From Acidobacteriota bacterium (GTDB taxonomy: Bacteria; Acidobacteriota; Terriglobia; Bryobacterales; Bryobacteraceae), in NCBI GenBank assembly GCA_017304135.1, contig JAFLBB010000051.1, forward strand, positions 1 through 35,230: 35,230 nucleotides of DNA. The letters are read 5' to 3'. Below, in pieces: positions 9,615-16,940 of this stretch. Each line of letters opens with the position of its first letter. The stretch's first letter is position 1. A model generated the notes under the pieces. The model did no database searches, was not told where the DNA came from, and saw only the letters and a program-made list of their open reading frames with translations. A program made the translations under genes and the position numbers.

Positions 9615-9671
9615 AGGGTAGAGCGCAACTCATAAGGAAGTCATAAGGACTGGCTAAGGATTCCGTTAGGA
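9615..9671 (-). promoter_or_regulatory. kdp promoter with four phased KdpE-type repeats
   Basis: On the + strand TAAGGA occurs at 9633-9638, 9644-9649 and 9655-9660, with TTAGGA at 9666-9671: exactly one copy every 11 bp. The two central copies are identical over nine bases (TCATAAGGA at 9630-9638 and 9641-9649). Read in the operon direction the unit is TCCTTATGA. After the last unit come 9 bp and then TACCCT (9620-9615), a fair -10 box, with no good -35. Direct repeats about one helical turn apart in place of a -35 are the usual binding layout of OmpR/PhoB-type activators, so KdpE is the expected binder. The first unit overlaps the kdpE stop codon. Confidence 0.75.
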
Positions 9672-10364
9672 TGGCAGATGAAAGCGATAGCCGACCCATG
9701 GCTCGGTCAGCAGATAGCGCGGCTTGGCCGGATCTGGCTCGATCTTTTTACGGAGCTGATTCACGAACACGCGCAGGTACTCAACCTGATCCCCGTAGTC
9801 CGGACCCCAAACCGCCTGCAAGAGCTTGGTATGCGGAAGGGCGGAGTTTGCGTTGGCAATCAGGTAGTGCAGCAAGTCAAACTCTTTCGGCGTCAACCGC
9901 GATTCCACACCCGCCCTTCGTACACGCCGACCGGCGAGATCAATCTGTATGCCGTCCAGATCGATCACCTGGTTCTCCGAAGCAGGTCCCGCGGCCGTGG
10001 GCATCCGGCGTAGCGCGGCCCGGATTCTCGCGAGGAGTTCGGGCATGCCGAAGGGCTTGGTAATGTAGTCATCGGCCCCGGCATCGAGCGCGGTTACCTT
10101 ATCCTGCTCGGTGTTGCGAACAGTGAGCATTATGATGGCGGCTTCGGATCCGCTTCGTATCTCGCGGCACGCCGCCAACCCGCCCATGCCTGGCATGTTC
10201 ATATCGAGCAATACCAGATCGAAGCGCTGATCACGGATCGCGAGCAGCGCCTCTTCTCCGGTGCGCGCGTCGATCACTTCGTAACCTTGGGCGCTGAGCG
10301 TCGTGCGCAACACACGCCGGATTTGCGGCTCGTCGTCCACCACTAATATGCGTCCCTGAGTCAC
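9666..10364 (-). CDS. kdpE: Response regulator KdpE, OmpR family
   Basis: This 232-residue two-domain regulator should activate the kdp transport genes when phosphorylated. The receiver domain (1-120) has the acidic pair DDE at 10-12, the phosphoacceptor Asp54 in LVLLDMNMPG, and the conserved Lys in ITKPFGMP. The C-terminal winged helix (about 130-230) has the family ending YLLTEPWVGYRF. The GTG start overlaps the TGA of the kinase gene as GTGA, so kinase and regulator are translationally coupled. The transport operon begins 72 bp downstream, after the phased repeats. Confidence 0.94.
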   Translation of the reverse strand: MTQGRILVVDDEPQIRRVLRTTLSAQGYEVIDARTGEEALLAIRDQRFDLVLLDMNMPGMGGLAACREIRSGSEAAIIMLTVRNTEQDKVTALDAGADDYITKPFGMPELLARIRAALRRMPTAAGPASENQVIDLDGIQIDLAGRRVRRAGVESRLTPKEFDLLHYLIANANSALPHTKLLQAVWGPDYGDQVEYLRVFVNQLRKKIEPDPAKPRYLLTEPWVGYRFHLPS

Positions 10365-11839
10365 GAGCGCGCCTCCTCGGCCAACGCGAGCGACAAGCAG
10401 AACGTGGCTCCGTGCGCGCTGCTCTGATCCAGCCTCAGGTCGCCACCATGAACCCGAGCGATCTCGCGTGCAATGTGAAGGCCGAGGCCGGTTCCGGGAA
10501 CTTGCCTTGCATTCGTTCTCCGGTAGAACTTCTCAAAAATGCGCTCCGCGTCGCGTTCCGGAATGCCGGAACCTTGATCGCTCACCCGCATCAAGACAGC
10601 GGCGCTTTCTGAGTCCGCCGAAAGGTGTACGGGGCTCTCTGCGCCTGAGTACTTCAGCGCATTATCGATCAGTTGCCGAAGAGCCAGCACGATCAGTTCT
10701 CGATCCGCCCAGACTCGCAGCGCTGGCTTAGCCGCAAGCTGCACACGATCCGCACCCCGCCCTTCGAACGACCGTCTGGTGTCCTCGAAGAGTTCCAGAA
10801 CCTCAACGGAACTTTTCTGTGGCGTGATCTTTCGAGCGTCGATTTCCGCCATCTTGACGGCTTCGGTCACCAGGTGACTCAGCCGGTCGGCCTCCTCCTC
10901 AATGATGACGACCAGTTCGCGTTGGTCGGCGGGCAGAACCGACTTTTCCATGCCTAAACCTGTCGCCGCAGCCTTGATCGATGTGAGCGGTGTTTTGAAC
11001 TCGTGGGCAATCGCGTCGAGGAGGGTGGATTTGAATTCTTCGCTCTGCTTCGCGGCTTCGGCCCTGCTAGCGGTCTCCTGGGTGCGAAGTCGCTCAAGCG
11101 CAATCGCAACAAGATTAACGACGGACTGAACAGCGCCATCGGAGGCGGCCATGCCCTGCAACGCCAATGCCCCGATGGGATGACCGCCCAAGGAGATTGG
11201 ACGCGCCTCGATATCGCTAATGCGATGTAATTGGCCCTGCCGAACCACCTCTTTCAAGACGGATTCCAAGTGGTCCAACAGAGGGGGCGCCAGATCCGAT
11301 GGTCCCCCACGGTGAACTTCGCCGGACTTCGCATCCAGGATGGCGACCACCGGAAGCTCGAAAATCTGCGCGATGCTCTGGGCCGCCTGCAGACCAATCG
11401 ATCTATTCGACTCGGTGAGCAGGATCGCGCGGCTCAAAGCGTAGAGTTGCTCGGTCTCTCGCTGACTGTTGCGCGCCTCAAGCGCCTGCTGCTGGGCGCG
11501 ATCAGATAGGTGGCTGGCGACAAGCGCGGTCGCTAGGAATGTAAAAAGCGCGACCCAGTTCTCCGGATCGGCAATGGTGAATCGCCCAACTGGAGGAAGA
11601 AAGAAGAAGTTGAACGAGAGCATGGCGGCTACCGATACCATGGCCGCAGCAGCGAGTCCTCTCGCAGTTGCCACCGCCAGTACAACCAACAGCAAGACGA
11701 ATCCGACCGTGGTCGAATTTACGCGGAGGATCTCTGTGAACAGCGCCACGATCGCGGCCACGCTCGCCAGCCCGAGGGCCAACCCTTGAAAGAAGCGAGA
11801 CGTCGAGGCGGTCAACCGCGATGAAATCTGGGAAGCCAC
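10361..11839 (-). CDS. kdpD: KdpD C-terminal half: membrane histidine kinase without the N-terminal sensor
   Basis: The 492-residue protein matches only the second half of a normal KdpD (about 900). It begins with a four-helix DUF4118 membrane domain (about 20-110), then a GAF-like domain (about 130-250), then a histidine kinase core: H-box AIAHEFKTPLTS with His279, N-box RQLIDNALKYS with Asn392, G1 SDQGSGIP, F-box FEKFYR and G2 GTGLGL. All catalytic motifs are intact. The missing KdpD/Usp sensor half is encoded by two separate genes at 1031-3300, at the other end of the locus. It should phosphorylate KdpE, whose gene overlaps its stop. What promoter drives it is not clear. Confidence 0.92.
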   Translation of the reverse strand: MASQISSRLTASTSRFFQGLALGLASVAAIVALFTEILRVNSTTVGFVLLLVVLAVATARGLAAAAMVSVAAMLSFNFFFLPPVGRFTIADPENWVALFTFLATALVASHLSDRAQQQALEARNSQRETEQLYALSRAILLTESNRSIGLQAAQSIAQIFELPVVAILDAKSGEVHRGGPSDLAPPLLDHLESVLKEVVRQGQLHRISDIEARPISLGGHPIGALALQGMAASDGAVQSVVNLVAIALERLRTQETASRAEAAKQSEEFKSTLLDAIAHEFKTPLTSIKAAATGLGMEKSVLPADQRELVVIIEEEADRLSHLVTEAVKMAEIDARKITPQKSSVEVLELFEDTRRSFEGRGADRVQLAAKPALRVWADRELIVLALRQLIDNALKYSGAESPVHLSADSESAAVLMRVSDQGSGIPERDAERIFEKFYRRTNARQVPGTGLGLHIAREIARVHGGDLRLDQSSAHGATFCLSLALAEEARS

Positions 11840-11845
11840 TCCCCT

Positions 11846-12167
11846 TCATCGAAGCACAGTTGTGATTGCACGGTCCACAATGCCGGCAGACAACAGGTCA
11901 CCAAGCCTCACGCGAGGCCGTTGGATTTCACAGGCAGGCCGATGAAGTCTATGGTCAACGTGAGCGAGCTCATCAAACGTTGTTGGCCCAGGAAACCACG
12001 AGTCGAACAACGTAGCGGGCGTACAAGTCCCCTCGAATTGCATTCCGGGCACTCCGCAGGGTCGCTTTGCGCCACGGGGAATAGCCGTAGAATAAGGCCC
12101 ATGCGGCGATTCCCATCGACATCACTCGAGCGCAGGCCTGACGGTGAGTTGCCGGTTGACGGCGCTC
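11846..12167 (-). other. Unassigned stretch between the kdpD kinase and the primase remnant
   Basis: About 320 bp that match nothing I recognise. On the minus strand one frame is open from at least 12052 to a TGA at 11846 and contains DSWFPGPTTFDELAHVDHRL and GDLLSAGIVDRAITTVLR, which look like real protein rather than random sequence. It has no convincing start signal. It stops 6 bp before the kdpD kinase start. It may be the tail of another gene joined to the primase by a deletion near 12170; no function can be given. Confidence 0.3.
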
Positions 12168-12975
12168 CATCGTCTTGGTGAGCAACAGCGATCCCAAGCG
12201 GCGTGCGAGAACAGCGGGAACTGGCCTCTCGAAGAAGATCCAAACGTGTGCCCCGTTTCCGGAACGCGAGCATTCAACCAACGCGGGTACGCCGAGGGCG
12301 TTGCACGTGTCCCGAAACGCAGCCGCGTCTTGCTTCCATGTCTTCTTGTCGAAATCCACGGCGAGGAACCAGCAGGTTTCATCGAGCAGCAGCGGATACA
12401 CGCCGATCGTGTGCTTGCCGGCGAGATGGTTGTGGATCGCTTCGTCGTCGAGCGGGATGTTTTTCTTCGTCTCCTTGTCGACGCGTTTTCGATCCTCAGG
12501 CTTGGCAGCATAGTAGGCCGTCCAGTCGCGCTCGGTGTTTGGTGAGTAGCCAGTGCGGCCGTCGGGGCTTTCCCATCGCCTGGCGTAGACGTCCTCGCGT
12601 CCACGAAATAGGGATCGGAAGAGGGCGATCTTCTCAGAAGTCTTGAGGTGCGAAGCCAGGAGCGGTACTGTTGCGGGGGCGGCGTGGCCGTCGGGATGAC
12701 GATGCCGTGCTGGTCTAGGAGCTTGTTGAAAAACGATTCTCTGATGGTAGGAGGTGGAATCTGGCTGAAGAACTTCGCGCAGAATTGACCTACAACGCGT
12801 CGAATCCAACGCGGCAGGCATTTCCTATCCCCTGATCAGAGGCTATTCTGCGGCGGGTTCGAGTTTTTCAACAAGCTCCTAGCAGTGACCGCAACCGATC
12901 AATCTCCCGCTCCAGTCGCCCACACCGCGCGGCCGAATCGTGATGAGGATCGTCGGCTGGCCGGTTGTCGCTCAT
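12168..12975 (-). pseudogene. Disrupted TOTE-type archaeo-eukaryotic primase gene
   Basis: The remnant encodes most of the primase domain found at the N-terminus of TOTE conflict proteins, which are large primase-helicase-nuclease fusions predicted to act in defence. Visible landmarks are EKIALFRSLFRGREDVYARR, HLAGKHTIGVYPLL, CWFLAVDFDKKTW, ECSRSGNGAHVWIFF and LLLTKTMERR, the usual order. The original start is the ATG at 12975, which overlaps the abiEii stop as ATGA. It is broken three ways: a 160-bp element sits after codon 31, a one-base loss in a run of five G (12675-12679) shifts the frame, and homology ends abruptly near 12170 before the helicase and nuclease. The family name is recalled; the lesions are seen directly. 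Confidence 0.8.
12719..12878. mobile_element. 160-bp MITE with perfect 16-bp terminal repeats
   Basis: The element begins GAGCTTGTTGAAAAAC (12719-12734) and ends with its exact reverse complement (12863-12878). CTAG flanks it on both sides (12715-12718 and 12879-12882). Removing the element and one CTAG joins codon 31 of the primase gene to the following codons in frame (RSL-LDQHGIVIP), which proves both the boundaries and the 4-bp duplication. It has no transposase. Its terminal bases and target match those of the insertion sequence at 1-918, so a relative of that element probably moved it. Confidence 0.9.
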
Positions 12976-13988
12976 TTCACTTTATTGACTCGGGCTTCCA
13001 AATCCCGACATCGTTCCAGCAACGTATCAAATCGTTCGGCGTCGCCCATCAACAAACCATCGTCGAGCATTTTCGAGTAGTCGAGCGAAAGACTTGCGAG
13101 CGCCATGTCACTCGGAACCAACTGCAGTGCACCGGAAACAGCGGCGACGTAGTCGATCAACTCACCGACGGCGGTCTTTTCAGAGAAGAACATCGACTTG
13201 TGCTTGGCGACAGCGAGCGCAAGTGCTCGATCAGCAATCGCAGTATCTGCGATGCCGGCGCGGTCCAGTTGGGCCAAGTCGTGCCAGTGACGCGAGAAGC
13301 GTTCCCCGCCGCGAAACTCACCCTGTTGGCAGAATGCATGAACTGCGGTTGCTTTTTCCCAGAAGGTCCGCTGTGGCCGCATGACCCTGGCGGTTGCCGA
13401 TGGAAAAACGACGCCGGCAACACTCTGCGCTGCGTCGCAGGTAATCGTTCGAGATTCCCAGGGCTCGCCCGTGGAGCGTGCACCAAACTCGAGCGTCACC
13501 ACTGGACGCACGTATCCAGATCCCGCCGCCAATGGTGCATATTCGAGGAACACTTTTTCGCCTTCGGTCGAAAGCGTTGCTGTGAGATCTTGCTCCATGA
13601 GCGCGGCAGAAATCCGCGGCATGACCTGCTTGGCGATCCAGACCGGTAGGCGCGAGCGGATCTCCTTGGTCCAGCGCTTCTCTTGGCTGCGCGTCGCCGG
13701 CAGCGGATCGAGCCCCGTACCCGACAGGTCCGGCGCCAGCGCGCGGATGTCGTAGGTCAAGTCAACGTCTTCGGAGAACCGGCTGATGATCTGATATCCC
13801 TTGGATAGCGACGAGCCGCCCTTGAATACGAGGTGCTCGCCGAAAGGCGACTGGAACAGGACATCGAGCAACCAGACCAGCCAGACGTCTTTGTCCAGCA
13901 AGTGGATTGGGCGACCCGAAGCCGCTGCGGCTACGGCCAGCGCTTCGCGCCGATCCGAGGCCGACAGTTTGACAAATATTTCAGGCAT
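12972..13988 (-). CDS. abiEii: AbiEii-type nucleotidyltransferase toxin
   Basis: AbiEii toxins are DNA polymerase beta-like nucleotidyltransferases that stop growth, usually after phage infection. The 338-residue protein begins MPEIFVKLSASDRREAL and carries the core KGGSSLSKGY near residue 57 and the metal-binding pair in SEDVDL (Asp74 and Asp76). Later motifs are FWEKATAVH near residue 209 and RHWHDLAQL near residue 234. The active site appears intact. The ATG at 13988 overlaps the antitoxin stop by 8 bp; a TTG at 13997 has a better-spaced GGTGAG, so the start is uncertain. Its own stop overlaps the primase start as ATGA, tying all three genes into one translational unit. Confidence 0.88.
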   Translation of the reverse strand: MPEIFVKLSASDRREALAVAAAASGRPIHLLDKDVWLVWLLDVLFQSPFGEHLVFKGGSSLSKGYQIISRFSEDVDLTYDIRALAPDLSGTGLDPLPATRSQEKRWTKEIRSRLPVWIAKQVMPRISAALMEQDLTATLSTEGEKVFLEYAPLAAGSGYVRPVVTLEFGARSTGEPWESRTITCDAAQSVAGVVFPSATARVMRPQRTFWEKATAVHAFCQQGEFRGGERFSRHWHDLAQLDRAGIADTAIADRALALAVAKHKSMFFSEKTAVGELIDYVAAVSGALQLVPSDMALASLSLDYSKMLDDGLLMGDAERFDTLLERCRDLEARVNKVK

Positions 13989-14577
13989 GGGCTGCAAGTT
14001 TACTCACCTGCTGCGCCATCCAGGTGGGCAACATTCTGCGTAGTTCAACTACCGCGTTCAATTCCGATTCCGGCAGTATGCCTCGTGCGGCTTCGACCGC
14101 GTAGCTTGCCTGCTCCGGCCCGAGCCAAGCCAATGCTCGGATCAGCGCGCCGGCTTTACGTCCCGGAAGTGCCAATTGCCAGGCGGGAGCGTGCCGAAGT
14201 TCGACAGTCTGGTTGCCCAACTTCAACTTCCGTGTTGGACCAGAAGTCAAATACACCTCACGCACCGGAACTTGTGTCGTGAGCCCCAACTCGTTCGCCG
14301 CCGCCGCTCCGTGGGGAACGACGCTTTCGCCACGCTGTTCAACAATTGCTTGCACAACTGTTGCCGATTCGGGTGGCCGAACGCCAAAGCGCCCCTCAAT
14401 CGGACGAACGTAGAGTCCGCGCCCCACGCGGATGAGGCTGCCACGACGAAACAAACGAGAAAGCGTCTGATCAACGGCCTCGCGGGTTCCGAGATGCAGA
14501 AGTTCCTTCGCCGACACGGGCACCCCTTCGGGCGACTTGCCGACGTGATTGATCACGGCTGTTGCGAGTGCTTCCAT
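13981..14577 (-). CDS. abiEi: AbiEi-type antitoxin/repressor (DUF6088)
   Basis: This 198-residue protein is the partner of AbiEii: an N-terminal winged helix that binds the operon's operator and a C-terminal antitoxin domain. The N-terminal part (about 1-70) contains SAKELLHLGTREAVDQTLSRLF and GSLIRVGRGLYVRP, characteristic of DUF6088; the rest contains VPHGAAAANELGL and LPGRKAGALIRAL. The frame is open to 14706, but the ATG at 14577 is chosen because a -10 box ends 10 nt before it and the protein then starts at the family's usual position. No Shine-Dalgarno is present, so the message is probably leaderless. It overlaps abiEii. Confidence 0.85.
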   Translation of the reverse strand: MEALATAVINHVGKSPEGVPVSAKELLHLGTREAVDQTLSRLFRRGSLIRVGRGLYVRPIEGRFGVRPPESATVVQAIVEQRGESVVPHGAAAANELGLTTQVPVREVYLTSGPTRKLKLGNQTVELRHAPAWQLALPGRKAGALIRALAWLGPEQASYAVEAARGILPESELNAVVELRRMLPTWMAQQVSKLAAHA

Positions 14578-14580
14578 ATC

Positions 14581-14618
14581 TGTCAGAAGTATAGCTTTAT
14601 TTCTGACAAGACGTGCAA
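14581..14618 (-). promoter_or_regulatory. abiE promoter with palindromic operator
   Basis: TGTCAGAA at 14581-14588 is repeated in reverse complement at 14601-14608 (TTCTGACA). Between them lies TATACT on the minus strand (14593-14588), a strong -10 box ending 10 nt before the abiEi ATG. A weak -35 (TTGCAC, 14618-14613) sits 19 bp upstream. A palindrome wrapped around the -10 is what an autorepressing antitoxin such as AbiEi would bind. Confidence 0.7.
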
Positions 14619-14867
14619 TCCGTCCGCCCCGCGTGGTCGATAAGACCGCCCATTCGTAAGCAAAACCTGCCGATTGTGGTCGGATCACGCATATGATTGG
14701 GAACATTCAACGGCCCCAAAGTGTGCGGGCTGTGTGCGGAATCCGCCAAACTGCCTCAAACAGCCCGGACTGAGGCAAACTCAGGTAAGGACGCATCCGC
14801 AATCGGATCAATATCTTACGAAGGAGAAAGAACCGAAGCCAAACGGCTGCAAACAAGTCATTTCCGT
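14619..14867. other. Non-coding stretch beside the tRNA-Leu remnant
   Basis: About 250 bp with no convincing gene on either strand and no integrase remnant that I can recognise. An open frame on the + strand here runs through the tRNA remnant and gives VEVQVLSSAP, a well-known false translation of tRNA-Leu, so it is not a gene. The stretch is probably the outermost part of the acquired segment. Confidence 0.5.
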
Positions 14868-14922
14868 TTCAGGTTCTAGTTCTCGCAAGGGAGTGGAGGT
14901 TCAAGTGCTCTCATCCGCACCA
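14868..14922 (+). other. 3' half of tRNA-Leu(CAG): probable integration (att) scar
   Basis: From TTCAGGTTCTAG (anticodon loop with CAG and the 3' anticodon stem) through the long class II variable arm, T-arm and acceptor ending CATCCGCACCA, these 55 bases follow a bacterial tRNA-Leu. The 5' half is absent: no GCGGATG acceptor strand, D-arm or 5' anticodon stem precedes it. The T-stem also has G where C61 should pair, so it is not functional. Integrases that target tRNA genes leave exactly such a 3' duplicate at the far end of an island; its + orientation places the inserted DNA to the left. Confidence 0.8.
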
Positions 14923-14952
14923 ATAAAATCGAAAGCGTAAGGACCTATCACC

Positions 14953-16929
14953 ATGATTCGAGTTGAGGGCGAAGTGTGTTCACGGTTGGAAGAGTCACTG
15001 CGGCTGGAGTGGCTGGAGACGAACGGAGTAGGCGGGTTCGCCTCGGGCACAGTCGCGGGGGCGAACACGCGCCGATATCACGGGTTGTTGACCGCGGCAA
15101 CAAAGCCTCCGGTAGGGCGGTTAGTGCTGCTGGCAAAGGTCGAGGAGACGCTTGTGGTAGGTGGACAGCTGTTCGAGTTGGGGGTGAACGAGTATCCGGG
15201 AGCCGTGCATCCACGGGGACATCTGCGGTTGCGAGAGTTCCGGTTGGACCCCTGGCCATGCTGGGTGTGGGAAGCGGGCGGAGTGCGGTTGGAAAAGCGA
15301 GTGTTCGCGGTGCGGGGTGAGAACACGACGGTGGTGGAGTATGGGTGTGAAGGTGCGGGCGAGGTGGAGGTGGAGTTGCGGCCACTGATCGCGTTCCGGG
15401 ACTACCATGCGCTCACTCACGAAAATGGCGCGCTGGATGGGCGCTGGGAGAGCGGCGACGGATGGGTGCGGCTGGCGCCGTATTCGGGAATGCCGGGCTT
15501 GTACCTGGCCCACAACGCAACAGCGGTAGAAATCAGCGGGCATTGGTATCGCGACTTTGAGTATGCGAGGGAACGGGAGCGCGGGCTGGACTTCCGCGAG
15601 GATCTTTTTCAGCCGCTCGTGCTGCGGTACCGGCTGCGGGAGGGCGAGACGGCAGTGTGCGTGGCGTCGACGGAGCGTCGCGAGGCAGGCCGTGCGGCGG
15701 AGATCCGCGAACAGGAGCGCAAGCGGCGGGCACGGGTGAAGGAGCAGGCCCCGGCACGGGAGCCCGTAGTGGAGGAGTTAACGGCTGCGGCGGATCAGTT
15801 TCTGGTGAAGCGCGGCGAGGGCTGGACGGTGATCGCGGGGTATCCGTGGTTCAGCGATTGGGGTCGCGACACGATGATTGCGCTGCCGGGGCTGACGCTC
15901 GCGACCGGGCGTTTCGAAGCGGCGCGAGGGATTCTGCTGGCCTTTGCAGAGAGCATGGACCAGGGGATGCTGCCGAACCGGTTTCCAGATGCCGGCGAGA
16001 AGCCGGAGTACAACACGGTGGATGCGACGCTGTGGTTTGTCGAGGCGGTGCGGGCGTATGTGGCACACACGGGGGATGCGGCGTTTGTGCGCGAGCACCT
16101 GTGGAAGAAGCTGGTGGAAATGGTCGAGTGGCATCTGCGGGGGACGCGGTATGGGATTCGCATGGATGCGGACGGGCTGTTGGCGTGCGGCGAGGCGGGG
16201 GTGCAGTTGACGTGGATGGACGCGAAGATCGGCGATTGGGTGGTGACGCCGCGCGCAGGCAAGCCTGTGGAGATCCAGGCGCTGTGGCACAACGCGCTGT
16301 GCGTGGTGCGGGATTTGAGCCGGCAGTTTGGCGAGGGCGAACGGGCGCTATTCCTGGGGCAACTGGCGGCGCGGGCTCGATCGAGCTTTGGCGAGTTGTT
16401 CTGGAATGAGAGCGAAGGCGGGTTGTATGACGTGGTGAACGGCGCGGAGCGGGATGCGTCGGTGCGACCGAATCAGATCTTCGCGGTGAGCCTGCACCAT
16501 GCGCTTTTGGAGGGCGAGCGGGCGCGGCGCGTGGTGGAACTCGTGCAGCGCGAGTTGTGGACGCCGAAGGGGCTGCGGACGCTGGCGCGGGGCGATGCGA
16601 GATACCGGGCGCGGTACAGCGGCGGTGTGTGGGAGCGCGACTCGGCATATCACCAGGGCACGGTGTGGCCGTGGTTGATGGGTCCGTTTGTGACGGCTTC
16701 CATGAAGGTGAACGGTAGCTCGGCGGAGGCGCGGGAGACGGCGCGCGGCTGGGTGCGGGCGTTTTCGCAAGCGATGCGCGAGGAGTGTTTGGGCCAGGTG
16801 AGTGAGGTGGCGGATGGCGATGCGCCGCAGGCGTGGGGCGGTTGTGTGGCGCAGGCGTGGAGCGTGGCGGAACTGCTGCGTTGTTGGGTGGAGGACTTGC
16901 GGGAAGACTGTGGAGGCGAAACGTCGTAG
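14953..16929 (+). CDS. Glycogen debranching enzyme (amylo-alpha-1,6-glucosidase, archaeal/bacterial type)
   Basis: The 658-residue cytoplasmic enzyme should remove alpha-1,6 branches from glycogen-like glucans. The N-terminal domain (about 1-230) has the family hallmark LEWLETNGVGGFASGTVAGANTRRYHGLL (residues about 16-44). The C-terminal (alpha/alpha)6-barrel domain (about 270-650) has IAGYPWFSDWGRDTMIALPG, SMDQGMLPNRFPD, YNTVDATLWFVEA and SAYHQGTVWPW, where the acidic active-site residues lie. Length matches GDE_N plus GDE_C proteins. It is the first gene after the tRNA-Leu remnant and shares its strand with the next two genes. A phosphoglucomutase 6 kb downstream fits glycogen use. Confidence 0.92.
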   Translation: MIRVEGEVCSRLEESLRLEWLETNGVGGFASGTVAGANTRRYHGLLTAATKPPVGRLVLLAKVEETLVVGGQLFELGVNEYPGAVHPRGHLRLREFRLDPWPCWVWEAGGVRLEKRVFAVRGENTTVVEYGCEGAGEVEVELRPLIAFRDYHALTHENGALDGRWESGDGWVRLAPYSGMPGLYLAHNATAVEISGHWYRDFEYARERERGLDFREDLFQPLVLRYRLREGETAVCVASTERREAGRAAEIREQERKRRARVKEQAPAREPVVEELTAAADQFLVKRGEGWTVIAGYPWFSDWGRDTMIALPGLTLATGRFEAARGILLAFAESMDQGMLPNRFPDAGEKPEYNTVDATLWFVEAVRAYVAHTGDAAFVREHLWKKLVEMVEWHLRGTRYGIRMDADGLLACGEAGVQLTWMDAKIGDWVVTPRAGKPVEIQALWHNALCVVRDLSRQFGEGERALFLGQLAARARSSFGELFWNESEGGLYDVVNGAERDASVRPNQIFAVSLHHALLEGERARRVVELVQRELWTPKGLRTLARGDARYRARYSGGVWERDSAYHQGTVWPWLMGPFVTASMKVNGSSAEARETARGWVRAFSQAMREECLGQVSEVADGDAPQAWGGCVAQAWSVAELLRCWVEDLREDCGGETS

Positions 16930-16940
16930 GCTGGTGATCG

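Noticed and set aside
9594..9665. Riboswitch upstream of the kdp pump genes
   Set aside because: Only 72 bp separate kdpE from the first ORF and they are filled by the phased repeats and a -10 box; no room or fold for a c-di-AMP or potassium riboswitch.
14674..14940. Open frame on the + strand before the debranching enzyme
   Set aside because: Its end reads VEVQVLSSAP, the familiar false translation of a tRNA-Leu gene, and the frame overlaps the tRNA remnant.
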